A stretch of DNA of 64,000 bases, taken from Zopfochytrium polystomum (Eukaryota; Chytridiomycota; Chytridiomycetes; Chytridiales; Chytridiaceae). Positions within the stretch are counted from its first letter, which is position 1. The number at the start of each line of letters is the position of its first letter. A model generated the notes under the pieces. The model worked only from the letters and a program-made list of their open reading frames with translations. It was not told the DNA's origin and did not search any database. Position numbers and translations under genes: made by a program. Of this stretch, positions 1-11,115 are shown one piece after another. The stretch is from assembly GCA_025765615.1 (NCBI GenBank), contig JAIVFJ010000044.1, positions 124,001 through 188,000 on the forward strand, read 5' to 3'.

Positions 1-732
1 CAAGGAGTACTTTTACGGAACGGCAAAGTTCCCGCTCAGCCCGTACTCGAACAGCGTTGGTTTCAATGAGGTGACTGTGCGGATGGTCGGCGAAGGTAAA
101 GCAAGGAGCGCCGAGCGAGGGCGAGAGCTGCTGGATGGAGAAAGAGTGCGAGTACACGAGGATTATTCTGAGGGAGGCCGAAACATCCTGTTTCTCAAGT
201 CTTTCTTCTTTTATTTTTATTTTCTTTCATTTTGTTTCTTCTGGTCGTACCCCCCGACGACCCTCATGTCCTAAAAAGTCCGCCCTCCCATCCCCCTTTC
301 TTTTCTCACAAGGCACTCTCGCGCCTTCGTCCGCGCTACCGATCGGCATGGAGCGCAAGGTCCAGGAGACGCGGGTGGTCAAGGTGGAAGCCGGCGACAT
401 GCTGCTGCACTCGGTGCTCGCCGTGTCCAACGCCGACCGGCTGGACGCCATGGCTGGCGCGCTGGTGTCTGCACCGGCGCTGACGGCGGACGAGGAGACC
501 GCGCTGATCCTCGACAGGAGCGTGGCCGGGTTCGTCTACGTGTAAGTTATGGTCCTGACTGCTGCGAGCGGGCTGGGGATCCATCCGCTTAAGCCGCCGC
601 ACAACTCCCAACAAACAAACCAGGTCCGAGGTCGACGAGACCAAGCACAAGATGACGGTGCTCTCGCCGCATCCGGGGCGTCTCCCGAAAAAGTACCTCG
701 TCATGGGCAGTCTCAAGTGGCTGGAGATGTAA
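1..732 (+). CDS. CLP1: CLP1, polynucleotide 5'-hydroxyl kinase / pre-mRNA cleavage factor (3' end only)
   Basis: Only the C-terminal part lies in the window. The exons that keep one frame are 1-95 (donor GTAAAG), 313-541 (acceptor CACAAG, donor GTAAGT) and 624-732 (acceptor ACCAG, stop TAA at 730-732). The encoded tail carries KEYFYG, then VGFNEVTVRMVGEG, ALPIGM, SVAGFVYV, and KMTVLSPHPGRLPKKYLVMG, followed by KWLEM. From memory of the family these match the C-terminal domain of CLP1, where a REYFYG block, an LP.GM block and a final TVLSP..RPLPK block occur in this order. CLP1 binds ATP and works in mRNA 3'-end cleavage factor IA/IIm and tRNA splicing complexes. The P-loop kinase core lies upstream of the window. 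Introns are 217 and 82 bases. The gene converges on the next one (1334-3967, minus strand). Confidence 0.85.
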
Positions 733-753
733 GCATCCTGTTGCTCCAACACA

Positions 754-786
<33 letters not shown>

Positions 787-1333
787 TAGCGCCAAGCAAA
801 AAAGAAAGAAATAAAGACGATTGGCGCCGTCGGCAGGACGTTTGAATTGGGCGGGGGCCGGGGGTGGGTGGGCTTATCTTGATTTTGCGGGAAACGCAAG
901 CGGCGAGAGATGGGCGCTCTGGCAGACAGGCTTGCAAGTCTGCAAGCAATTAGGGCCAACACGCCGTACGGTTTTTCAGATTCGCATAGTTTTTATTCCC
1001 GAAACAAAAAAAAAAAAAAAAAAAAAAAAAAGAAGAAGAGGAAATCACAGGAAGCGGCCTTGCTCGCCCCCAGTCTGCCCTTTTTTACTCCGTCCCAACA
1101 AAAAAAAAAGAAAACGGGTAAGAAAAGGGGCGGATCAAGGTGACGGCGCAAGGAAAAGTTATCGAGGGGAGAGAGCGGAACAAAAAAGAAAACCGAAAAA
1201 AAGAAGGATTAGCCCCCTTACACGAGCAACGTGCGGCGGGAGAAAGAAAAAGACGGACGACGACATAAAACAAGGTGCAAGCGGGGCCGCGGTTTCATTC
1301 GGTCGGTACGACCACATTCAGTCTCACATCGCC
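733..1333. other. Intergenic, convergent 3' ends, with poly-A tracts
   Basis: This gap lies between the CLP1 stop and the stop of the minus-strand MOCOS-like gene. It holds two long A runs (about 756-784 and 1004-1031) and a purine-rich stretch at 1100-1210. No coding sequence is convincing. The A runs explain the poly-Lys and poly-Phe open frames on either strand. Confidence 0.6.
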
Positions 1334-2268
1334 TCACGCTCCCGGCGCCGTCGCCGAAACCAACGCGTCCGTTTCCACCTTGCCATTTGGCGCCGCTTCC
1401 GACGCCGACGTGTCCGCGAGGAACGCCTCGAGGAACGCCAGCCACCGGTCGACGTCCTCGTCCGTGTTCATCAGCCCGAACGATATGCGGGCGATCAGGA
1501 CGACCGCGGTCCCGTTCGCGTTGACCGCCGCCGGCGCGCTGCTGCTGCTGCCCAGCTCGCCCTGGCCCTCAACTTTGTTGCCATCACCATCGCCGTCGTC
1601 GCCGTCGTCGACCGGGGCGACGCAGCATGGGCCGGGGTAGTGGCACTCGCACGCGACGCCGATGCGCAGGCCGGCGCGCTCGGCGGCGGCCTCGACCGCG
1701 AGCGCCGACACGGCGGCGGCGGCGGCGGGGGTTTTCGCTCGGCGCAGCTCGAACGCGACGATGGAGCCCCACGGCGCCGCGAGGTGGGCGCGAGGGACGG
1801 CGGCGTCTTTGTCGTCGTCTTTTTCGTCGTCGTCGTCGTCATCTCCGATAAAGCGGACGCGGTGGCGTCCGTGCGCATCGCGCATGGCGGAGCGGGCGCG
1901 GTCCGCGAGCGCGGTGATGCGCGCACGGGCGCGCTCCCAGGGCAAGTCGCCGCATTTTGGCGCGACTCCTCCGTCTTGCGCACCGGTGCCTGCGGCCGTC
2001 GAGACGGATGACATGGGCGGAAGCGGGTAGTAGGACTCGAGCCAGTCGAGGGCGTGCATGCCCGCAATGATGTCGAGGAAGGGGAGGGTGCCGTCCTCGA
2101 ATCGCTCGGCGAGGTGCTTGCTGTCGACGTGCCAGTGGCGGACGGGGTCGATGGCTTCGATGCTGCCGCCGCCCGTGTACCGCTTGCGGAACGTGGCGCG
2201 GGCTTTTTGGCGCGTGGCGGCAGCGGCGGGGTCGCCGGCAACCTCTGTGGTTGAAGTGGACGACGACG

Positions 2269-2299
<31 letters not shown>

Positions 2300-3967
2300 T
2301 GACGGTGAGGACGGCGACGACTGTGCGAGGATGGACTTCCGCACGATGAGACAGGCGAGGCGGGTCGGGAAGCCGAGGATTTGGTAGGGCGAGAAGATGA
2401 CAAAATCTGCCGGGTTTTCGCGAAGGTTGAAAGGGCCAGAGACAGTGGCGTCGACGAGGACGAGGAAAGGCTGTGTGGGATGCGCGTGCAGCTTGGGGAT
2501 CCACGAGAGCGGGTAGGGGCGACCATGCAGGGCGGACTGCGCCGGGTACACTAGAAGATTGAACGCACCGGAAGCAGCCCCGGCATCGCCGCTGTCGCGC
2601 TGAACGCTTTTATTTGCAACGGCGTCTGGTCCGCTTGATGCCGAGGGGATGGCAGCGGCGGCGGCGTCGGCGGTGGCGGCATCGGTGGCTTCGGTGGCAG
2701 TGGATTCGGCGCCCAAGGAAACGAAAGCCTCGACGTCTTTGTGCGAGACGATGCGGATGGGAGACGCCGGGTCCGACGCGATGCTTCGTGCGCGCGCACC
2801 GCCGCTGCTACCGTCATCCTTGTCGGTTGCGGCCAGTGCGGCGGCGCCGAGCTCTGGCCGATCTCGAAACACGAATCTGGACATTGCCTTGATCGCAAGC
2901 GGGCAGTCGTCGAGGATCCACAGCGAGTTGTTAGACCAGTCGCAGCACTCGGCGACCGTTTCGAGGGCAGAGGTGACTGTGGCGGCGAAGATGACTATGT
3001 ACTCGGCATGATCAGCGCCGCCAGGAGAGCGGTCGTCCGGGTCGGCTTGGGAATGCGGCGTCAGGCCAAAATGCCGCAACACTCGGTCCCTCATGGCCTC
3101 GATCTTGAGCGTCGACTCTGATGAGGCCGGAGAGAGCAGCGAGTGAGGGTTACCGTAGTATGTCGAGGCGAGGTCAGACTGGAATGCGTCAAGAACGGGA
3201 ACGGGCGGAATGGGGAGGGCGGCGGCGTCTAGATACGACAGGTATGGCGCGTATGATGCGGCAGCGTCTGCGATGGAAGCTGCGGTCGGGCGAACGGAGA
3301 AGGAGGCGGGGGGAGGAGAAGTTGCTTTCGCTTGAGGTTGTTGTGGTGGGGGTGATGACGAGGACGCCGAGGGAGGAGTGGGGCTGGCGGGACTGGAAGT
3401 GCTGCGAGAGGAGGAGGGGGAAGAAGTCGGTGAGTGTTCGATGCCGTCGCCGTCGTCCTTCTTGCTGTCGACGACGGCAGGGTCGAAGGAGACCACCTTT
3501 TTCGCCGTTGCGACCGGTGAGGTCGCTAGCGACGTGGCGGCAGCGGCAGCAGCAGCGGAATTGCTGGTAGCATGAGCATTGTCCGCATGGGCGGTGGTGG
3601 TGGTGGTTGTGGTTGCACCAGCAGTATTTGCAGCATTAGCAGCAGCCGGCACAATGTTGTCGCCGTAGTTGTTGTTATTGCTGCTGTTGTTGTTGTCGTC
3701 GTTGTGGGCGGGCGGCGGAGTGCCCGTCGCCGTCGCCGTCGCCGTCGAGGCAGAGGTGGAAGCCGCCGCCGCCGCCGCCGCCACCGCCTCGACCTCGACC
3801 TCGACCCCGACCTCGACCTCGACGTGGTTTCGGTCTTCGATCGCCGCCGCCGCCGAAGCCGCCGAAGCCGTCATTTCATTCGTTTTCTTTTCTTTTTTCT
3901 TTTTTTTTTTTTGCTCTGTTTTATTTTTTTTTTCTTCTTCTTTCTTCTTCTTCTTCGTTTTCTTCAT
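1334..3967 (-). CDS. Class V aminotransferase of the molybdenum-cofactor-sulfurase type, predicted inactive
   Basis: This is an 877-residue open frame without introns. Residues 1-230 are low-complexity (Lys, Ala, Thr, Asn, Ser/Pro). The second Met at residue 32 (3874-3872) may be the true start, because the Lys-rich leader is just a T-tract read on the opposite strand. From about residue 245 the order of motifs follows MOCOS: YLDAAALP, then YYGNPHS, then RDRVLRHFGL, then IFAATVTSALETVAE, then LVDATVSGPFNL, DFVIFSPYQILGFPT, YTGGGSIEAI, FEDGTLPFLDI, a Cys-rich GVACECHYPGPCC and the end motif ISFGLMNTDEDVDRWL. In the family the SxYK block supplies the lysine that holds pyridoxal phosphate. Here that codon (2381-2383) reads CAA, Gln. 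The partner Asp (LVDA) is kept. There is no C-terminal MOSC domain. The family assignment is sound; the biochemical role is unknown. Confidence 0.75.
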
Positions 3968-4060
3968 TTTGTTCTTTTTTCCTTTTCTGTTTATTTTTCT
4001 TTATCTACTTTTTGTTTGTAGACTGTAAAAGCTGCTTGCTTGAATTGCTTGATTGTTTTT

Positions 4061-4090
4061 TCTCGCTCTCTCTCTCTCTCGCTCACTCTC

Positions 4091-4171
<81 letters not shown>
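4061..4171. repeat. (CT)n microsatellite just upstream of the MOCOS-like gene
   Basis: Nearly pure CT repeat about 95-200 bases upstream of the start of the minus-strand gene. In the gene's own orientation it is a GA tract and could serve as a promoter GAGA-like element. A second, impure GACA/GA tract lies at about 4646-4755. Confidence 0.9.
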
Positions 4172-4173
<2 letters not shown>

Positions 4174-4659
4174 CTGCGCTTTGTCCCAGTTGCTTCCTTT
4201 GCCAATATCTTTCTCCTTTTTAATAAAAACCGAGCGAAAAATCGTTCGTTCCTTTTTTGCGCATTGAAAAATGTGCCAACGTTCTTTTCCTTTTTTTTTC
4301 ATGTCTTCTTCAATTGAACTCTGGATTCGTAAAGGGAGTCTGTCTGTCGGGAGTCGGTCTGTCTCCGCCATGAAACAACAACAACAGTACACGCAATACT
4401 GCTGCTGTTTCCACGGAAACAGTAACACTTTCTTTTTTCTCTTTTTCGTTTCTTCTTTTGTTTGCAAAAAGAGACGCAAGTTTTTTCTTTTCATTTTTCA
4501 TTTTGTGGTTGTTTCTGTTCTTTCCCTCACTTAGAATAAGAATTGTGTCTAACGCACACACCTGCGTCGGTTGTCTGCCTCCCCTGCCTGCCTCGCTCAT
4601 TAAGCGCCTTTTCACAAGGGAGCGGGGTTCGGCACCAGACAGGCACAGACAGACAGACC

Positions 4660-4690
<31 letters not shown>

Positions 4691-5306
4691 CGACAGAGAT
4701 AGAGAAGGACAGAGTGACAGAGCGAGACAGACCAAGACAGAGAGAAAGAGAGAGACCGCGGCGCGCACGCGGAGAACGGGACCCCGTTTTTTTTATGTAA
4801 CAACAGAAGGACATTTGGATATTTTTACTGCACAGAAAATTTATCTAACATGAACATTTGCATATTTTATTTTATAACTACGGAATTCGTTCCAAAATAA
4901 ATACATCGGTTGTTTGTCCCCTGCCTTTTCTGTCAAAAAACAAGAAGTTTCAATAAAAACTTGTTTCGCATGCACAGTATTGTTTAGTCCACTGTCCGGA
5001 ATTCACCCTTCAACCCCTTCCAACCGCCTTTTCGTGTGCGGAGTTACAGTGCACGTTGAGTTGTCAATCATATTAGAAAGCCCCACAAAAGCATTAGATG
5101 CAGCATCTTTTTTTCCCCCTTGCTCCTGTAATAAAGGGTTGAACGCTATCCTACATGTAAACACAGGACCACTAACGGTCATTGATTACATTAATTTCCT
5201 TCCCTGACTGCGGCGGGGGGTGCCGACAAAAGGCCTTCGCATGAGTTTCAACTTCGATGCACACGTAAAATATTTTTCCCTCCCAACTGTGGCAGGATTG
5301 GCAGTC
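4172..5306. other. Unassigned DNA with a GACA/GA tract
   Basis: It contains the impure GA/GACA repeat at 4646-4755. The rest is AT-richer unique sequence, and I see no coding signal in it. Confidence 0.5.
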
Positions 5307-5314
5307 TATATAAG
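5307..5314 (+). promoter_or_regulatory. TATA-like box ahead of a signal-peptide-like mini-ORF
   Basis: TATATAAG lies 38 bases before the ATG at 5352. This would put a transcript start at about 5338-5345 and leave a very short leader. The spacing is what makes it notable. Confidence 0.35.
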
Positions 5315-5351
5315 CAAAGCTGTGGAGAACATTTGCGTTATTCATGCAGCA

Positions 5352-5423
5352 ATGGTTTCCTTGAGGTTTATTTCGGCGCTTGTCTGCGCCTTCATTGTTT
5401 TACTAGTTTCACAAGTGTGGTGA
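5352..5423 (+). CDS. Possible first exon of a small secreted or membrane protein
   Basis: The 23-codon frame starts ATG at 5352 and reads MVSLRFISALVCAFIVLLV, then SQVW and a stop. It is a good signal-peptide or membrane-anchor profile: one basic residue, about 13 hydrophobic residues, then polar residues. A TATA box sits just upstream. GT dinucleotides at its end (CAAGTG, GTGGTGA) could act as donors to a downstream exon, but I cannot identify that exon in 5424-6194. It may be a relic or chance. Confidence 0.25.
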   Translation: MVSLRFISALVCAFIVLLVSQVW

Positions 5424-6194
5424 TTTCTTCTTTTCCCACACATGACTGCCATCGCTGACGCGTTCAGTACCGCCATGTTGCTACCTTACCCATTTTGGTC
5501 CCGGGTAGTCTCCAAAGCAGTAAGCCCACATCGCTTGTTGGCCCAGTAGCACTCTGACCAAATTGCTTCATCGTGACCCTGGCGCTGTCCAGGGACTTTC
5601 TTTTGGGAACACCTATTAGGATGACCTACTTGAGTGATGAGTATTCTAACTTTTTTAAAAGTACTGCAGTCAGGTGATTAAACAGTTCACACCTCTTTTG
5701 AACCTAATGCTTGTCAAAATTGAGAGGACAAATCCGGAAAAAGGATTTTGTCTTTGGGGTTGAAAGGGTTATACCCTCAAGACAAATGCTTACCAGGATG
5801 CGAACTTTTTTTTTTAAATGACTGTAATTGTAAGAAAATATGAGCGCATGGAGAGGCAAGAAATTTTTCATGCACGGGGGACGGGAAACAAAAGATTTCA
5901 GGCAACTCAAATATTTCAGCTTCTGTGCCAGCAGCACTGCAAATAACTTCCTTAATTTTGTAAGTGTTCACAAAATTCCAAGCATTGAAAGAATATTTGC
6001 AACCAATAATGTTTGAGAATTGGGATGAGGCATCTGTTGCTCATCCACCTGATCACAGGTAAGCTTCACGAAAATTATTGGAAATTTACTGACTGTCATT
6101 GCTAGCTCTTCTTAATCTGATTTAAGCACTTTGGAAGCCATAAAACCAGAAGAAGTGGAGAACAATCTAATGAAAACACTGCGCATATACCGTT
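5424..6194. other. Unassigned AT-rich DNA
   Basis: No coding region, RNA gene or repeat that I recognise. It is bounded on the right by a family-2 LTR. Confidence 0.5.
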
Positions 6195-6600
6195 TGTTAG
6201 GCAGACTGACTGGTTAGCAGCAAGAGGCACAAGACAGACCCAAACCTATTGTGACTGTCGGTTATCGTTCTCACGATGCCCATGGGAGAGTGAGCCACTG
6301 CCAATGCAGACCTGTGCGCTGGCTTGCGCTGTCGACAAATACTCCAAGTATTAAGTGGAACGGAAACCCAGTGTCAACAGTTTTCCTCCTCCTCTGCTCA
6401 AGCAGATAATATAGGAGAGGGTTTTCCCTGTGCTGGTCACGCTTGCCAAGAAACTGTGTGCATATCATCATTATGTATCAATTATTCATTAAAGAGTTTT
6501 TTTCTCTCTCTCTCCAAGTTGGGGAGAAGGACCACCCACAAACACACATCTCCACTTCATTCACTCCTTCCACTCACTCACTCAGAGCAGACTGTTTACA
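6195..6600 (+). mobile_element. Solo LTR, family 2
   Basis: It runs from TGTTAGGCAGACTGACTGG to CTGTTTACA (406 bases) and has the TG...CA ends of an LTR. Other copies are at 8084-9205 (minus, interrupted), 8650-9062, 19010-19075 (fragment) and 33016-33415. I see no clean target-site duplication here. No internal coding region for this family is present in the window. Confidence 0.7.
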
Positions 6601-6645
6601 ACTGTCTTCCTCGCTGCACCAATCAGCTCTTCCCAGGTCCTCCAC

Positions 6646-7004
6646 TGTTATGAATCACCCTCTGGAAACCTCTGGAACCTTCTAGAACATTCCTTCATGG
6701 AACCTTCCAGAACCTTCTGGAACCTTCCAGAACATTCCTTCATGGAACCTTGTGGAACCTTCTGGAACCTTCTTTGCTTTCCTGACTTGTCTTGTTGTCA
6801 TTGGTATCATTGGTATCATTGTATTACTAATTGCTCTTTCTGGAACTTTCTTTGAGTCTTGTCAAGGAAGACTCTCAAAAGGTATAAAAGGGGGATGGGG
6901 GGACCTGTCCCATCCCTCAAGTGAATTATTGTTTCCAATACAATCATCACTCCTCTCAGTCCCTTCTCTACCATGCCTTGCCTTGTCCTGCCATGTTCCT
7001 GACA
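6646..7004 (+). mobile_element. Solo LTR of the Ty3/gypsy element (family 1), TSD tccac
   Basis: It starts TGTTATGAATCACC and ends CTGACA, matching the LTRs of the intact element at 27061-32320. It is flanked by perfect 5-base duplications TCCAC (6641-6645 and 7005-7009). This is the footprint of an insertion followed by LTR-LTR recombination. A TATAAAA box is at 6883-6889. Upstream of it are repeated nGAAnnTTCn units. Confidence 0.92.
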
Positions 7005-8083
7005 TCCACCCTTCTCGGCAGCAGAATGCCAAGAAATGCCCCATGATTTTCTGAGCTGTCTTCCTTGTTTGATGGCTCAGCCCCCTTGTTTGGTGACTCA
7101 CTCCTCTCTCTTCGTTGTTTCTTTATTTATTGTTTGGTTCTTTTCTATGTGTTTCCCTTCTTTTCTCCCCCTTCTTCCTTCACCCTGCTGATTCCAACCC
7201 TCTCCTATTTAAGCAGCCCACCCCCCATTCTTGTTGCCTCATGGAACCTGTACCTGAAGTCTTCTTTCCCACCCTTTTCCTTCTCTGACTGTGTGTATGA
7301 GCTGGGGGTTGCAGTCCCCTGGTGTGTGACAGATTGGCTCTCTTGGCCGTTTATGGCAGTGTACTAAGTTCAAGCCCCAGTGCACCTCACCATTCTGCAC
7401 GCTGCTTAGGTTGGTCTGGGGTAGGAGCTTCTTGATGATGGAAGGTGGGAGGTTAAAACTGTGGTAGTGCATCACCAGTTCCTGTCAAAACATCACTTTA
7501 AATCCAGGTCTATCAAGATGAAATGAATGAGTTGGCTGGTCAAGCCTTACACAGCGGGATATTGCCGTTCGACATTGCTTTACAATTTCAGCAGTGACTA
7601 AGATAAACCTATTTGCCATTATCATCCTAAGATCTTTCACATTCTATCTATCAAATACTTAATTGTTTATAGAGTTATAGGATGTGCAGGTCCGGATAAA
7701 TCTGGGGTTTATCTGGCTTATCAGCCAAGCCATGGTTTGGCCGCTACTCAAGTTTCCTGCCCTTGGCGGCTTCAAGTATCAACACTTCAGATTCTCTTTC
7801 AATGGTGAAAACACTGGTGTTGGCGAAGAATTGTCTTTTTAATATGAAAGCCATTGAGATAGGAATTCCATAATTACGCTGTCTACGTGATTGCTTAATC
7901 AAAACTATTGGATATTTGCCTTTACCAATCAAGTGTCCATTACGTGGCATCTTTTGAGATCCCAAAGGAATCATAAGTGCTTTGAACCAATTAGCGATTT
8001 GTTTGCCCGTTATTGCCATGAATGACTCCTTTAACTTTGCGAGCGGCTGGAAAATGCCACAGTCCACTTCATCTCATCAAGTG
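7005..8083. other. Unassigned DNA, possible element debris
   Basis: This stretch lies between two LTR clusters. A stop-free minus-strand frame at 7744-8067 (about 107 codons, no ATG start) encodes a basic sequence I do not recognise. Around 7320-7375 is a short sequence resembling a tRNA B box (AGTTCAAGCCC). Neither is enough to name a gene. Confidence 0.4.
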
Positions 8084-8395
8084 TGTAAACAGTCTACTCT
8101 GAGTGAGTGAGTGGAAGTAGTGAATGAAGGGGAGATGTGTGTTTGTGGGTGGTCCTTCTCCCCAACTTGGAGAGAAAGAGAAAAAAAACTCTATGAATTA
8201 TTGGTACATAATGATGATATGCACGCTGTAATAGTTGCTAGGCAAGCGTCTCTCCTATATTATCTACTTGAGCAGAGGAGGAGGAGAACTGTTGACACTG
8301 GGTTTCTGTTCCACTTAATACTCGGAGTATTTGTCAACAGCACAAGCCAGCGGACAGGTCTATTGGCGATGGCTTGCTCTCCCATTGTCAGGAAC

Positions 8396-9112
8396 ATGGC
8401 AGGACAGGACAAGGCAGACAAGGAACTGAGAGGAGTGATGATTGGGTTGGAAACAATAATTCACTTTGAGGGATGGGACAGGTCCCCCCATCCCCCTTTT
8501 ATACCTTTGTAGAGGCTTCCTTGTCAAGACTCAAAGAAAGTTCCAGAAAGAGCAATTAGTAATACAATGATACCAATGATACCAATGACAACAAGACAAG
8601 TCAGGAAAGCGAAGAAGGTTCCAGAAGGTTCCACAAGGTTCCATGAAGGTGTTAGGCGGAACTGACTGGTTAGCAGTAAGAGGCACAAGACGGACCCGAA
8701 CCTATTGTGACTGTCAGTTATCATTCTCACGATGCCCAAGTGAGAGGCGAGTCACTGCCAATGCAGACCTGGGCGCTGGCTTGCGCTGATGACAAATACT
8801 CTGGTATTAAGTGGAACGGAAACCTGGTGTCAACAGTTTTCCTCCTCCTCTGCTCAAGCAGATAATATAGGAGAGGTTTTTATCCTGTGCTGGTCATGCT
8901 TGCCTAGCAACTATTACAGCTTGCATATCATCATCATGTATCAATAATTCGTAACAGAGTTTTTGTCTTTTCTCTCCAAGCTGGGGAGAAGGACCACCCA
9001 CAAAACACACATCTCCACTTCATTCACTCCTTCCACTCACTCACTCAGAGTAGACAGCCACAGAAGGAATGTTCTAGAAGGTTCCAGAGGTTTCCAGAGG
9101 GTGATTCATACA
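8396..9112 (-). mobile_element. Family-1 (gypsy) solo LTR (middle), split by a family-2 LTR, TSD cccat
   Basis: The LTR begins TGTCAGGAACATGG at 8396, stops at 8649, and continues at 9068 through GATTCATACA, ending at 9112. It is flanked by CCCAT on both sides. Between its halves lies a family-2 LTR with its own GAAGG duplication. It carries the TATA box and GAA/TTC arrays typical of the family. Confidence 0.88.
8650..9062 (+). mobile_element. Family-2 solo LTR (inner), TSD gaagg
   Basis: It starts TGTTAGGCGGAACTGACTGG and ends AGCCACA (413 bases). Perfect GAAGG duplications flank it (8645-8649 and 9063-9067). It is the youngest of the three nested insertions and proves that family 2 is an LTR family making 5-base duplications. 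Confidence 0.9.
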
Positions 9113-9205
9113 CCCATGGGCATTGTGAGAACAATAGCTGACAGTCACAATATGTTCAGGTCTGTCTTGTACCTCTTGCTGCTCACCAGTCAGTTCCACC
9201 TAACA

Positions 9206-9484
9206 CAGTCACTCACAGCCACAAAAGAAAAGAGAGACACACACAAGAGACAACAAACAAACAAAGAAATAAAAGACAAACATGAAAAAAAGGATAAGCT
9301 ACTAATTGAAAAAATAAGTTAAAGTCATCAATGAAGAATGATCTCATACTCTTTCATGAGGCCTTTTATCATGGTAGCTTATGCAACAGCTCTGAGCTCT
9401 GTGTTAGCAGTGTACACCTGGACTATGTACGTCTACCCACTGAAGCGCATCATCCTAATTCATTCCAAAAGTGAGGAGGGGAAG
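9206..9484. other. Short unassigned spacer
   Basis: AT-rich sequence between the nested LTR cluster and a family-3 repeat. No feature seen. Confidence 0.4.
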
Positions 9485-10720
9485 TGTGAGACTACACTGA
9501 GGTCTCAGTGATAAAGTCTTGGGATTTTATTCGCAAAAACAAGCGTACCTGTCATAAAACTGCAAGGATCAGGAACCCTATTATTATTCCTGGTTCTTTA
9601 GTGTCCAAGGAATTATCAAAGTGTATTTGCGGCTAACCTGTCTTTATTTGGCCTGCTTTTACTACTTTTGTCTTAACAGTTGCTGTTGTGCCAGGGTTTT
9701 CTTAACATATTTTCTTTTTTTGTGACTAACAGAGTTGACTGACTGCCTAGGGATGGGATGCGTGACAGGCCATACCCCACACTCACGTAATATAATAGTT
9801 ATTTTCGGCACTTGTACATACATGCATAGGGTTGGGGGACTTAGAGCATTTGTGGTGGATGCTCCAAGGGGGGGTTGACTTGTCAATTTTCTCTCTCTCT
9901 CTGTTTTTGGGCCATTTCTGTTTTTCCTTTTTTCTTCAATCTGATTTCTGTCCTTTGGCACCAATACAGAGTCCCTTCAAATCCATCTGGCTCACAGAGG
10001 TGAGGATAGTGAGAGGTGATCCACACCCAGGTGAATATGTCATCTCTTAGTGAGGCACCTCTTAAGGGGCTGTCAGTGGGGAATGCAGCTGGCCCTGCCA
10101 GCGACTGTGTGACATTGTCGTCTCTGTGTTGGAGTGAGGATCCCTAGTGCTTGCCTGCTGCGACGACGGTGGTGGCGGTGGCGACGAAAACAGCATTGTC
10201 GTCCCCAACCTTCCTGTCTTCACAAGGGTGTTGGTGGCAGCACAGAGCGCCGCCACCGACACCTGAGAGTTCGATCTACAAGTGCCTGCCTCAATCCTAT
10301 TGCGGACAGAGTGAGACGTGTGAGTACAAGTGCGATGCAATGAAGCCTGTTGGTCAAGTGATCATGCTGACACAGCCCGGCGTGGTGTGTATGATCGCAG
10401 GTGTTTACCCATGCAAGTTCCGTACTGGTGACCTTCTGACCCCTACATAGTCAACCCCCTTCTCTCACTCCCCTCCTGCTGACAACAACAAGGGCTCCTG
10501 CAGCACTGTCTGCAAAGAGGGGTCTAGGTCCCGCCCTGTCCGTCCTGTCACTATTAACTGCTCCTGTTGCATTTGAGATTAGGTTCCTGTGATAAAAACC
10601 CCTGTTTCCCTCTTCTCTCTCTTTATTCTGTGGTTGTGTTTGCCCTCAGGGGCGCCCTTCTGTTTTCCCTCACACCAGCCTGCAGCCATGCAAGTAATCA
10701 GTGCTGCCACTCCGATCCCC
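9485..10720 (+). repeat. Family-3 dispersed repeat, 3'-truncated copy upstream of RBM42
   Basis: It starts TGTGAGACTACACTGAGG and runs in parallel with the copy at 25562-27005 over most of its length, with scattered substitutions. Similarity is lost near 10700-10725, so the distal 3' part is missing. It contains an A/T motif GATAAAAACC near 10590 that is conserved in all three copies and could be a TATA element. The right end is about 400 bases from the RBM42 start codon, so it may contribute to that gene's promoter. The right boundary is approximate. Confidence 0.75.
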
Positions 10721-11115
10721 TCGGTGGCAGTGGCGCAGTTGGATTCAAAGAGGAGTTTCAAGCAAACGACTGCCTGATGGCCTTGTTCTCCTGCTTGTAC
10801 TCAGCATACTACTGTCTGCAATGCTTTGAGATTTTTTTTTTTGTGTTTGTCGGTGGTTGCTGGGAACTGGGGAAAGATTTGTGGTTGACAAGGCTGCCAC
10901 AGTTGACAAGGACACCGCCCCGCAACCCGATCGCCCCATCGCTCCCCTGCCTCCCACCCTCGCATCGCGTCGCGGCGAACTACCTAAGCTGCTGCCTTCC
11001 CCCGCCACTACTCTCACCCTCGGATCGCTCATCCTCCCATCGAACCGCTCATCTATCCATCGATCTATCAATCCACCCATCCATCCATCCATCCATCTGC
11101 ACACGGGGGCCGTTC

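Larger units (their letters stand above)
8084..9205 (-). mobile_element. Family-2 solo LTR (outer), split by a family-1 LTR
   Basis: In + coordinates it opens with TGTAAACAGTCT at 8084, breaks at 8395, resumes at 9113 and ends in CCTAACA at 9205. This is the reverse complement of the family-2 LTR. The break holds a complete family-1 LTR (8396-9112) with a CCCAT duplication (8391-8395 and 9113-9117). It is the oldest layer of a three-level nest. Its own target duplication is no longer clear (AAGTG and CAGTC flank it). Confidence 0.85.

Noticed and set aside
1495..2526. 343-codon minus-strand frame overlapping the MOCOS-like gene
   Set aside because: It is a shadow frame rich in Arg, Ser and Pro. 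The motifs are in the other frame.
4012..4317. Long poly-Leu/Ser and poly-Arg/Glu open frames over CT/GA repeats (also near 15.1, 21.3, 46.3, 63.0 and 63.5 kb)
   Set aside because: Dinucleotide repeats are open in several frames on both strands. No conserved sequence is present.
7744..8067. Minus-strand 107-codon protein gene
   Set aside because: It has no ATG start, no motif and no neighbouring splice signals that extend it. Left as unassigned.
10567..11115. N-terminal extension of RBM42 upstream of 11116
   Set aside because: The upstream in-frame sequence is derived from the family-3 repeat and has no good ATG context. The conserved protein begins after 11116.
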